DNA of 64,000 bases, taken from positions 1,674,001 through 1,738,000 of the forward strand of contig OZ017751.1 in the NCBI GenBank assembly GCA_963969365.1, read 5' to 3'. The position numbers and the translations under genes were made by a program. Source of the DNA: Asterochloris sp. CNOR1 (lineage: Eukaryota; Chlorophyta; Trebouxiophyceae; Trebouxiales; Trebouxiaceae). Under the pieces are notes generated by a model. That model searched no databases. It was given only the letters and a program-made list of their open reading frames with translations, and had not been told where the DNA came from. Shown piece after piece: positions 46,782-57,500 of the stretch; positions within the stretch are counted from its first letter, which is position 1, and every line of letters begins with the position of its first letter.

Positions 46782-47972
46782 CTGGCTGCAGCGCCTCAGG
46801 GAAGGGTGTTGGGGCTGTGGCGAGGAGGTCACAATGTGCAATGCCCGGCACTCAGCGCCTGCTGTGGCGCAGGAGCGAGCAGCTGGCCACCCAAGCGCTG
46901 CACATGCCCTGCCTGCAGCAGCAGCTGCACTCTGGGGCACCACGCCGCTCAGATCCCCGAGCTGCACCTTGCACTGATCCAGTACGGTCGCGCCACTGGT
47001 GATGCCTGCTCATGCTCCCACCGCTCATGTCTCCACACGGCCGACCTGTCTGCAACCTCTCATGGCAGCCAATGGCCACTGGAGCCCACTTGGACTCAGC
47101 CTCAGGCTACCATCTGCCCGCAAAGACGCCTGACTTTCCTGCAGCTGGCACACACCAGTGCCACCGCAGAGGGCAGCATGCCTGTGGCAGCAGCAGACCA
47201 GGTGGATCTGCAGCTGCTTGGTCGCCAGCGAAGTGCGGCAGGCGCAGTTGCAGGCCACGAGACGATGTCCTGGGGAGGATGCTGGAGCCGATGCTGGAAC
47301 GGTGAGGGCAGCAGTCCTGCAGCATAAGGTACGGCAGCAGTAGGGCCAGCTCTGGGCGGGCGGGGGGGCAGCGGGAAATTGGGCAGCCTCAGATGGGCGG
47401 GGCAGGATGGCCTCATTTGGCTGCCTCGTGCCTGTCGCAAAGGTGCAGCTCACAGCTGCATGGCAGCAGGGGCCATGACAATGGCTGCGCCACTCAGGGG
47501 GCCTCAGGGCACCCCCAGGCAGTGCTCAGGCTGAGCTTGACGTGAACAGCACAGAGGCCTCACTGCAGGCATCTGCTGCAGCCAGCAGCGTGTCTGCCTC
47601 CTGATGACGGCATCACCAGTGATGGCTCCAGGGCCGCTGGACTGAAGTGCCAGATGGACACCTGGGAGGGGTGCATGCAGGAGCTCGCAGCAGACAAGGC
47701 AATCCATGCCCTGGACCCCTGCAGGCTGCTGCACAGCAGCAGCTGGCAGCCAGCGCTGCAGCCAGTGCTCAGGCAGTGCACCTGGCAGGTGGCTCTGCCA
47801 GGAGGAATTGGCCACCCTTGCAGCGCTTGCAGGCCTCTGTATCAGCCACCTGCTGCCCGGTCGGGCTTCGACCCCTGTGCCGGGCAGCAGCTTGCTGCCT
47901 GTGGCGGCCACCCCCAGCGAGATGCCATGCAGCCAGCAGCAGCCGGCTGCCAAACGCAACCTCAGGGCTTGA
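46782..47972 (+). CDS. Possible multi-exon gene, product not recognised
   Basis: Several + strand segments have exon character but do not join with certainty: about 46860-46930 (SEQLATQALHMPCLQQQL), 46940-46999 (IPELHLALIQYGRATG, donor GTGATG), 47140-47300 (helical, Ala-rich, then LGRMLEPMLER before a GTGAGG donor), 47655-47720 (MDTWEGCMQELAADKAIHAL) and 47805-47972 (EELATLAALAGLCISHLLPG, ending in a stop). Helical Ala/Leu/Gln-rich composition recalls tethering-complex subunits, but I could not confirm any family. Parts of the opposite strand are also open (46710-46967), so even the strand is unsure. Confidence 0.25.
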
Positions 47973-48682
47973 CTGGGTGCGCACCTGCTCAGCAGCAACA
48001 GAGTGGCAGCACATTTTGGCAAGCAAAAGAAAGCTGGGAGCAGATGGCCATGAGCCACCAGCAATGGCTGTTAGGGAGAACGCAGGCGTTCAATACTTCG
48101 TCAACGACATTTGTGCCAGTTGAAGTGCCGCCAGCATGTGTATCTCCTGCAGAATGCTGCAGCTCTTGATGGGATGGCAACACGATTTGCATATACTGCT
48201 CTTCGTACAGGTCATCGCTTTCTGCGTGTCAGCAACACAGACACAGAGCACCACAGTCATCACTACAACATCTTGTTCCTGAGCCCACCCATAGTACTGT
48301 ACAGCTGCGTACCGTTAGCACTATACAGCAGGACACGGCACTGAGTCTTCATAGCATGCTTGCCGCTAGATCATATCACACTGCCAAACAACAGTGTCTC
48401 AGCATTGCCTTGCCCGTGTGTATCCAGCACTGCAAAGATCTTCGTGATATCAACACTTTGGTTTGCACTTTACTATGTTAAGCACTAACAGTCACGTCAA
48501 AAGCCTGAAAATCGACATTGTCATAGAGGGTGCTCTACAATTGCAGACACTCCTGCACATGTCAACGGTTGCACAGGCCGGCAGGGAACTACAGTCCTGC
48601 CGGACTTGAGGGGGAACCATGCAGTGCACTGCTGTACTTGGCCTCTGAAGCAATGTAAAAGGGGCAGGCAGTGGGATGCAGG
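47973..48682. other. Intergenic region, relatively AT-rich
   Basis: This 710-base gap precedes the otubain stop codon. From about 48120 to 48560 it is clearly more AT-rich than its surroundings and has no coding frame. A + strand TGTAA at about 48652-48656 is the only candidate signal. I see nothing else. Confidence 0.55.
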
Positions 48683-51680
48683 CTAGACAGGGTGCAGGAG
48701 GATGTCAAAGTGCCCGGGGCGATACAACAGGTGCACCCGTGGCACGGCAGGGCTTGTGGTCTGCGCTGCGGTCTCAGGGACAAAGTCGTGGTGGTTGATC
48801 TCGCCAGTGTCAGCACTGGCGCCGCCGCCGAACCCCGCCATGCTGCGGTCCAGATACACCACTCTGATGGGCACCTGCAGGTGCAGAGAGTGTCCAGGGG
48901 CTACTGCCTGCCGCCTAGCAGCACGTGACACTACTCTGCTAAGACACTCTGCCTTGCTAGAAGTGACGTGGACTACTTCAAGGGGTGCATGCAGGTGCAG
49001 GGATTGTATACAGACTACCATATGACAGCTGCACCCAAGGCAGCGAGGATGAATCAAAGACTCCATTGAATGCTTTACTGGTGGACGATGCGCCATCTGG
49101 TGGTGTGGGAGACAAGTCACTTTCACAGCCAGGGTGCGAACTTGCATGAAGATTCTCGGCAGGTGCAAGAGGAAGGCAGGTGCGGCTGCCTGCTATGGTG
49201 CAGCGCCTGCACAGCTCAGAGGGGTGTGCCACATGCCTCATGCATGCCAGGCCTGCAGGAAGCCGCCCGCACCAATGTGCTTCCAGGCACATTTTGCCTT
49301 GCACAGCAACTGGGCACATCCTGCTGCAGGGAGGTGCAACGCCACTTACCTGGATGGCATTGGTAAGGGCCACGATGTGGACATGGTCAGACTCCTCTCC
49401 CATGGGCTCCACAAAGCGACGACGGAAGGCCTCCACGCTCAGCAGATCATCACTCATGCCCTGCAGGGCAGGCTGAACAGCTGTGGTTGCCCCTGGCAGC
49501 AGCCATGCAGCAGCACTTCTGCAACCGCACTTGCGATCTTGATTGCCTCAGGGCAAGCTGCCTGGCCTGCCAGCCCCTAGCAGCCAGCCAGCCACCCCAG
49601 CCCGGCCTGCCAGCCCCTAGCAGCCAGCCAGCAACCCCAGCCCGACCTGACAGGGACCAACCCCATGTGGGCTTTCGTGCTCACCAACACCTGGGGTCAA
49701 ACACAAGTTTTGCCAAGCCTGCACCTCTTGGCGCACGCAAAGCAGCCCATCATGAATGACAACAGCTGGCTCACCACGAATGCAAAAGAGCACCACCCTG
49801 AGCCTGAACGATCAGTGCAACACCGCCCAGCACAGTTGCAGGAGCAAGCATGGGCCTGACAAGCAGACCTCATGGGGTCAGCCAGCTGGTGCCTCTGCCC
49901 TGCTGTGTGTGGGGTGTCAGGCCCATGGGATGCAAGCCTGCCCACCATGACAAACGGGGCAAAGAAGTGCTCCCGTGCCTGCAGCTCGCTGCTGGTCAGG
50001 AAGCGCAGGAACATGACCAGCGTGTTGCTGAGCATGTCATTGCCCGCCACCGCCTCCAGGCTGCTGGCTGCCAGCACGGGGTCGCTGAGGGCCTGCAACT
50101 GCTGGCACAGCTCGGCCATGGGGTCCTCAAACACAATGTCTTGGCAGATGGCCAGCAGCTGCTGGCGGCAGCCCTTGATGGCCTCCACCACCCTGCAGCA
50201 CAGGCAGGGGAAGTCAGTCCAGGCCTGCAGGCACAGCGTCCGGGCAGACGACAGACAGCGCACAATGGCCTCCATCATCCTGCAGCTCTGGCAGGGTAAA
50301 GGTCTGGGTATCCAGGTGTACAGGAACAGAGTCCAAACACAGATGCCTAGCCGCCCTTGATTGCCCAATGCCCTTCAGAAAGGGCAGGGCATCTCAGTGG
50401 GGTTGCACGGACATGGCCCCTGGCAAGGGGCCAGCAGCTGCAACAGCCCTTGAAGGGCGTGAACGTCAGCATAGCTGACCAGATTGGCTCCCAAAAGCTT
50501 GCAGCAGGGGCAGAGCAGGCCAGGACAGCTGCGTCTGCGATACATGGGAGAACTGGCAGGGACCACAAGAACGGTGTGCAGCTGGCAGTGATCCCATCGG
50601 CCTGCCCCGACCAACCCTTACATAATGCCAGTTATACCAAAGCAGCAGGAATGCAAACCCACTGACAGGCAGCAGGTCGCATGAGCCCACTGCTGCATCA
50701 CGGTGTCATCTGCCTGACGGCAGGCTCCGCTCTGCTTGAACTGTACAGCATTGCCTGCCGCACTGCTGTGTTCATGGCGACAGCTCACCTGCCGCGCCCC
50801 TGCCAGTCCTGCTTGATCAACAGGAACTTGGGCAACATGCTGCAAACGCCAATCACAGCACCACAAAGCAAAGCTCACCTGTCTCGCTCGCGCCAGTCCT
50901 GCTTGGTCAGCAGGTGCTCCATGTAGGCGAACATGAAGCTGCGAAAGAAGCAGTTGCCGTCCCCCCTCGCCCTGCGGATCTGGCTGTACTGCCCTTCAAG
51001 CGTCGCGATCTTGGCAAGGAAGACATGGCTGCCCTCCTCATACTCTGCAGGCAAGGACTCAAAACCTGTGCTGGGCTGGTGCCCTGAAGGCACCTTGGTG
51101 CTGCAAGCTTGTTGCACAGCACACAGTGACACTGTTGATGCATACATCACACTCTGCAGGGAACAGCCCAGTTGCTGCGGGGGGAGGCGGTGCCTTCAGG
51201 GTTTCCCACACCCCACTAAAACAGTGGCCTGCATGCCTCCTTCTACTCCAGACAGACCAGGCTGCTGCACACAGGCTGCCCGCACATCAGAATACCCTAA
51301 ACAACAATGTCCTCAGCAGCCAGCAGGCATGCTGCCTGTTCAGACAGACATGCACGCAGTAACAGCCTGTCACCACACCTGTATTGCCTTACCTGCCAAA
51401 CACGTCGCTACAACTTGCTCGGCGGCCTGCCACCACTTCAAAGTTTCCCAGCAAGCGGGCGCCCACCTTGTTTCAGGGCACAGATGGGCTCGACATCGCC
51501 AATAAAGGGCCGTTGAGCCTGCTCCTCACGAATCTGATTCTCCTGCGCAATGATCTGGTCATCTGTGGGGCGAGAGCTGTCTTGTGCTGTGGCTGCAGGC
51601 GAGGACATCACTTCTGCCTCCAGAGGACGCTGTGGCACATCAGAGCTGTCCTGAAGGGCAGGCAGCAAGGGTTCAGTCAT
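48683..51680 (-). CDS. OTUB1: Otubain, OTU-family deubiquitinase
   Basis: Otubains cleave ubiquitin chains (OTUB1 prefers Lys48 linkage) in cytosol and nucleus. Five exons join in frame: 51467-51680, 50879-51065, 49946-50192, 49350-49460 and 48683-48874, giving about 316 residues (human OTUB1 271). The first exon encodes a 60-residue variable N-terminus with ENQIREEQAQRPFIGD. The second carries the catalytic DGNCFFRSFMFAYMEHL, with Asp and Cys of the OTU triad. The fourth has EEVEPM-like RFVEPMGEESDHVHIVALTN. The last has VPIRVVYLDRS and VHLLYRPGHFDILL, with the catalytic His. All triad positions are present. The ATG at 51680 (MTEPLLPALQ) is the first in frame. The plus-ORF shadows are ignored. 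The gene is complete, with ordinary GT-AG introns. Confidence 0.94.
49564..49643 (+). repeat. Two tandem copies of a 40-base unit in an otubain intron
   Basis: GGCCTGCCAGCCCCTAGCAG begins at 49564 and again at 49604; each unit is 40 bases and the copies differ by a couple of bases. It lies in the intron between exons 49946-50192 and 49350-49460. Confidence 0.85.
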
Positions 51681-52579
51681 GGCCAGCCTGCGTGCAGCCA
51701 AGCTTGTGACCAGGATCCCCGTGACTCAGCGCTCTGCCTAGGTAGCTGCCTGACATGGCAGCTGCTCTACAAGGCTTCACAACCTGCTCAGCCTCGACTG
51801 GGCAGCGCAAGCTGTTTGCAAGCCGTCGGCAGTGCAGCCACTCTGCTGCACAGTGCTTGTCTCATGTGGTGCAGTGGCAAAGTCGACCTGGGCTGCCACG
51901 GAGAAGGAAGACACTGACGGGCGCGGCATGTGCTCAGCAGTGCCCTCCAGCCCCACTCCTGGATTAATCTCCCCTGTGGAGTGTTGAGGATGAGAGTCAG
52001 CCTCATCGCCCCCCTGGTCTCCCACCTGCACAGCTGGCGCAGCTGTCGGTCAGAGAGCTTGACGGGCAGGTGTTGGCCTTTCCAAGTTGAGTTGAGTTCC
52101 AATCTGCTGCCTGTCAGGAGAGGCCCACAGCATGAATGGCCAATGTGGCAATGACAAGCAGTGCGAATGTTTGTTTGACCAGAGGGGTGAACATGCCGCT
52201 GCGCATGCCTGAAAATGCAGCATCGCAGGAGCACATGAGTCTCCTGCCAGGCAGCACATCCACAGCCCCAGAATGGGTGTGAGGCAGAACCAGATTCTGG
52301 CGCATCTCTCACCTGCTGACTGGCGACTGAGGCAGCATTAACGCTCTCTGGGTGGTGCTGGCCTTGGGTGACACCGGTTGATGCCATGTCTGGGATACAG
52401 TTCACCACATGGCAAGCAGATGCAGGAGTGCTTCCCGCACCAGTCACACAAGGTCTGATCCGTTGTGTGGCGCCTCTCTGCTACGCTACGAGCACTTCTG
52501 AGCATGCATCGAGACGGCCATCTTTGAAGAGACCTAGAGGGGTTTGCAGTGACTCTCGGATTGACTTGCAGGCAGAACC
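51681..52579. other. Intergenic region with a small membrane-type reading frame
   Basis: This 0.9-kb stretch lies between the divergent otubain (-) and an unknown + gene. On the - strand, 52114-52233 reads MCSCDAAFSGMRSGMFTPLV followed by a hydrophobic helix (FALLVIATLAIHAVGL) and a stop. A second - strand segment, 52313-52387, starts MASTGVTQGQHHPESVN and ends at a GTGAGA donor, but its phase does not fit the first. A small membrane protein gene is possible. Otherwise nothing is seen. Confidence 0.3.
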
Positions 52580-54160
52580 ATGGCCATACAGCTGGCCCAG
52601 GGGTCCCTGCGCATCATGAACACCACTGCAGTGAGTCTAGGGCAATCGAACAAATGGCGCCATTGTAGTACAATTCAGCTGTGCAGGGAAGGCCACATCT
52701 GATGGTCTGCCTGCCTTTTGCAGGCTCCTAAGCATGCCATGCCCTCACCTGAGTATATCAACCAAGTGCTGCAAAATTTGCGACAAGGACAGGCACGGTC
52801 TTGTCGCATGACTTCTTTTGCTGTCCCAGTTGTCTTCACAGCGGTCAGTCTGACTTCCAGATCTGCTGCGTCCAGGTGTTTGATGCATACATGCTGTCCT
52901 CACCGGGACACAAAAGCCTGGGGCAGCCTGTGATGCAGCAGATCAGCATGGAGAGGTACATCCAGGCCCATCCCAGCGAGCCCCTCAGCTCCTCTGAGAA
53001 TGATGATCCAATCAGGTCTGGAGAGCAGAGCATGGACATCTCCATCTCAGGTGTGGTGCCAGATGTGTGCCATTCATGTTTGAGGCCCACGTCTGTGCAG
53101 TTGGCCTGCGCTGTGACTGATGTGCTGCACATTGTCCTGCTGCCGCATACCACCTGCATCATGCAAGGCTGCACCTAGCCATAGAACCATGCAGCCGCTG
53201 ACCAGGAAGGCACGTGCCGTGTCGCTGCCTGCAGATGCTGACATTATAGATAATGCTTTGGACCTGCAAGGGGCGCCAAGCCGCATCAGTGCTGCGGCTC
53301 TCGGTCTGTCTGCTGCAGTGCACATATATGGCAGCCAGTCTCTCGCCCTGCCACCGCCAGCTACCCACGCCTGTGGCAGGTCGGTCCTTTGCACCTGACA
53401 GCCCTCCGAAGCAGGCAGGTACTCTGCCTAAAAGCAGCCTGCAGATGCGTACAGCAATGCCTGAAACGAATGATCTCACAAGGGGGCCCCTTTCTGCAGG
53501 TGGTCACAAATACAGCTGTGTGCATGCCTGCAGGATATATCAAAATCCTCCTGGTGACTCTGCGCATGGCAGCTATGCCAGCAGCCAGAGGCTCTTCCAG
53601 AATGCCAACATCAGCACTGATGCAAGCAATGTCAGCCCAGAAAGCAAGCAGGTGAGCTCTCAGACCAGACCACCAGGAAGCAGGTCAAGTGTCGCTGATT
53701 GCCATGCATGCTGTGCCACACTGTCTGCCTGCAGACTTTGCAGCAGGGCCCCGCACTGCAGGCACCTGTCCGCAAGCAGGCTGCCAGTGTGGCACTTCTC
53801 CATGAATTTCTGGACCTGACAGATCTGGTAATTGCCCTGCAGCATGCAGGCAACATGATGGGCGACAGCCGCGCTGTGCAGCAGAGCTCAGAGGAGGCGT
53901 GGCCTGCTGCACCTGTGGAAAACAGGGCGGCTGGCAAAAGAAAACGCTCTGTGGCAAACACTGATTGCGCCAGCGAGAAGAAAGTTACTGTGGGAGTGCC
54001 CAGTACAGCTTTAGCTGTATCCAGACCTGGCAGCCCTGACTTCAGCACATGGCAAAGTGAGGTCAGGAGATACCAGCTTTCATGCAGCAGTGGACTTGAG
54101 CTTGCAGCAGCTGGCTTGCTGGCAGCTTCAATCGATCCCAGGCCATTCCAGCTGCAATAG
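52580..54160 (+). CDS. Unrecognised multi-exon protein with a basic C-terminal region
   Basis: Exons are about 52580-52630 (MAIQLAQGSLRIMNTTA), 52724-52792 (KHAMPSPEYINQVLQNLRQ), 52862-53017 (VFDAYMLSSPGHKSLGQPV, ISMERYIQAHPSEPL), 53533-53650 (RIYQNPPGDSAHGSYASSQR) and about 53735-54160, ending at a stop. The second exon seems to use a GC donor (CAG|GCACGG). The last exon has a helical start (VALLHEFLDLTDLVIAL) and a GKRKRS basic patch that could be a nuclear signal. I recognise no domain. Reading frame is kept across the first two junctions; later ones are less certain. Confidence 0.5.
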
Positions 54161-54515
54161 TTTGCAGGTTCTCACCACACGCCTTACGTTGCGTATCCAG
54201 GGCTGCAGGTGCCTCTGCAAACCTAGCAGAGCCAGCCAGGCCCACTGGCAAGCAGAAACAGCACAACCTGGTAGAGCGTGGAACAGAGGCCATTGCAAGG
54301 CCGGGAACAAAAGCTGTGACAAGGTTCTTGGGGCTGAGACGCCCTGCCAAGCCCCTGCACAAGAGCTGATTGAACAGTAAATTTGACTGATCATCAAGAG
54401 CTAGTTCTGCAGCAGACGGAGATGAAGCAAGCTGTTCAGCAACTTTGACTGGTTTGATTAGGTCAAGGAGAGAGGAGTATCTCTCTGCGCAGAGCGTCCA
54501 AAAACACTTCTCACG
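54161..54515. other. Intergenic region upstream of CFAP206
   Basis: This 355-base gap separates the stop of the unknown gene from the CFAP206 ATG on the same strand. No coding frame or recognisable promoter element is visible. It includes the CFAP206 5' UTR. Confidence 0.5.
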
Positions 54516-57500
54516 ATGGACGAGCAGCTAATATCCAGCGTGCTGCACGATGGCAGGGAAAGGGGCATCGAGGTCGGTCCATCATTCCCAGCCCGAGGCT
54601 GTGTGCTATCTGACCAGTCCTATTCAGATGCAGGTGGACAAGCATGTAGCAGCAATGCTGCTGCAGACAGCCATCCAAGCCCGCCAGCTCTCAGGCAGCA
54701 CGGAGCCGCTGGACAGGCAGCAGCTGGTGCAGCAGGTGCTGCAGCAGATTGGCGCAGGCGACACGCCCATGATTGCCACCCTCAAGCTGCAGGTACGCTG
54801 CTGCAGGCAGGCACGCACCCCTCAAGACTTGATCTGGCTCAAGCTCAGCTCACTGGGCAGCCTGCAGGCCCTGCCTGAGCTGGGCCTCAGCGTGCAGCTC
54901 CTCCTGTGCTGTTGGGCCCTGTTGTAGCCCCATTCAGAGTCAGCCTGCTGGGTACCAGCTTGCCTGTGTGCAGCACATCTGAGCTGAGCCTGATGTGCGC
55001 AGCCAGCAGCAGCCCAACAGCAGTGACCCCCACATCGAGTGCAGTTTGGCATGGAGGCAGCTTTCAAAGCAGCTCAGGAGCGGGCTCTGCGGGAGTGCCA
55101 GCAGCAGCAGGCAGAGGCAAACAAGAAGCTGGAGGCCATCTGCTCAAAACGATTCCTGAGGAACGACTCGAGCCTGGCGCGGCAGCTAGCCATGCAGCAG
55201 GTCAGCATGCACTGGAGCTGCTTGCAGCGCATGGCAGTGAGCATTGTTCCCTGCATCCCCATCTGGCGCGGCAGCTAGGAGCCTCTGCAGCAGGTCAGCG
55301 GTAGTCTGTACTGCCATATGCGTGCTGTTCTGAGCACCAAAAGGATACACAGGCGTCGGCGTCAGCCATGCAGGAGGTCAGCAGGACTGTGGCTGCTGCC
55401 AACTGCCACAAAGCTTTCTGATGGTCGAGTACAGCCTGACACAGCAGCCCGCCATGCAGCATGTCAGCGGGGAGTGAAGCCGCTTGGTGCCCACACACTG
55501 TTGTGACCATGCCGCCAGTTCATATGAGCCGGCAGGGTCTGGTAGACCCTCCTGTGATGCAGTGCACTGCCGTCGTGGTTCCAGCCTCCAAGTCTGCTGC
55601 TGACACCTGGCGCCTTCCTTGCGCATGCAGGTGCAGCAGTACATTGCAGCCAAAGCGGGACTGGAAGCAGCCCTACAGGAAGACGCAGCGGCTGAGCATC
55701 TGCAGACAGCCCTGTACAGCGTGTTCCCGCCCTCTGCACTGGCGTGCTTTGTGACCCTCACAGAGACTGAGAAGCGCATGAAGATCGTGGACCTGGCAAG
55801 CACTGTGCTGGGTAAGCAGGCCTTGTTGCTTAGTGGCAGGGCTGGATTGACATGGCCAGAAAGGAGCAGAGCTGGGTAGATATGGTTCTGGATAAGCAAG
55901 ACTTGCCTGCAGGGCACGTCTTCAGGAGGAACCACTGGGATTACCTGCATTCAAGCAGCATTCTCCTCCCCCCCAAGTGGTTGCAGCCAGCCCCAGCAAG
56001 TGCATGTATGGCCCACAGAAAGTGCATGCAGACAATTTGCTGCGGCCTGGAAGCATTTATGCCACAGCAAACTGTCAGAATGCAACCCTGGGTGCAGATG
56101 TCCTACTGCTCACCTAGGCACGGCCCCCCTGCCCTGAATGGCCATCGCATCGGCCCACCACCAAGCGCCACAAACACCTCTTCACCCCCTTGCCCCGTGG
56201 TGCAGGCATCCTGCTCTTCAACCAGGCTGTGGGCGCAGAGGGCAGCCCCCTGCCCTCAGCGGCTGACGCCGTGGCCCAGCACAGCGCTGCCACCGGGCTG
56301 CTGGGGGAGGTGGAGGAGCGCTTGGGGGGTGTGCAGGCGGAGGTGGCCGCCTACCAGGACGCCATTGCCTGCAGGCAAGGCTCTGGCAAGGCTTTGCTTG
56401 GGCAGGGCTTGTGGCGGCGTCAGTGTGGGGCGCCCTCCACTTCGGTGGACACGCCGTGACCGTTTTGTGTTTGTAGATTGGTCAGGTTTGTTACCGGTTC
56501 CAACTGCATAGCTTGCCTTGTACCAAGGTTGTTGAACGAGTCTGCTGGGAGCAAGATGTGGATCCATGCTGCTCAAGTCGCAGCTGTGACAAGGGGGCGT
56601 CGTCCATACGGGATGTCTGGGCAGAGGTGACTGCCTGCCAAAATGCCATTGCTTGCAGGTGAGCTGCATGGCTCAGCGGGGTTCGCTTTCCCATGTGCAG
56701 GCTGCCATGCCGCCAGGCAATTGGTGCAGCACGGCATTCAGCCTCTGTGGGCCTGGAGACGGGCTGCCACGTGGCCACCTCTGTGGGAGGGGCTGCCCAT
56801 CAGTGACTTACTGCCTGGTGGCAAGATCCGGAAGGCCCTCTGGCTCAGCTTTTGGGGGCTTGACACGCGTGCAGGGTGCCTACACTCCTGCTGAGTAGGC
56901 GGGATCTCGAGGGGTGCTGCCCAGGACGCAGGCCTGCCATGTGTGTTGCAAGATGTGCAGGCAGCAGTGCGCGCCCTCTCATATGTGATCTCCTGCAGGT
57001 GAGCTGTGGGAGTTCCAGTCACCCCTTTCACTGCTGCAGTCAGGCTCATGTGTGACCCCTGCAGGGCATCCCAGGAGCCTCCCTCAAGTGCCCTGATGCT
57101 GCGTCTGGTGGAGGAGCTCTCCAACCGCCAGCAGCTCCTGGCGCTGTGGCACGGCGTCCACAGCAGCATCTATGACCTGTTGGTGCGCCGCCGCTGCGCC
57201 GCTGGCTGCCTGGTGTTGCCAGCCTGTGCTCTGTGAAGTTGGGGGTTTGCAGCTTCGTCTGCAAGGCAAAATGACTGGGTGGCACATCCTTGAGACCACT
57301 CCATTGTTTTTGTTGGCCCGTCCGTCTGAAGCTGAATATGTTGAAGCTGCTGAGCTCTGCCGTCAAGCCTCCCTGACTAGCCCAGTGTCGACAGCCTCAG
57401 ACAAGGCAGATGCTGAGGTGCAGTCCATGCATTGCTGCTGATCTCAAGGACCTGGCCGCCTGTGCTGCTGTCCATGCAAGCCGCCTCAAACCAGGTGGAC

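Noticed and set aside
46665-47327. 220-codon + strand frame as one exon
   Set aside because: The composition changes abruptly and better splice-bounded segments exist in other frames.
46782-47972. COG6 or another tethering-complex subunit
   Set aside because: EPMLE and the helical composition prompted the idea, but the family's diagnostic motifs were not found.
52580-54160. Replication protein A large subunit
   Set aside because: The first residues resemble its N-terminus loosely, but no OB-fold motifs follow and the gene is too short.
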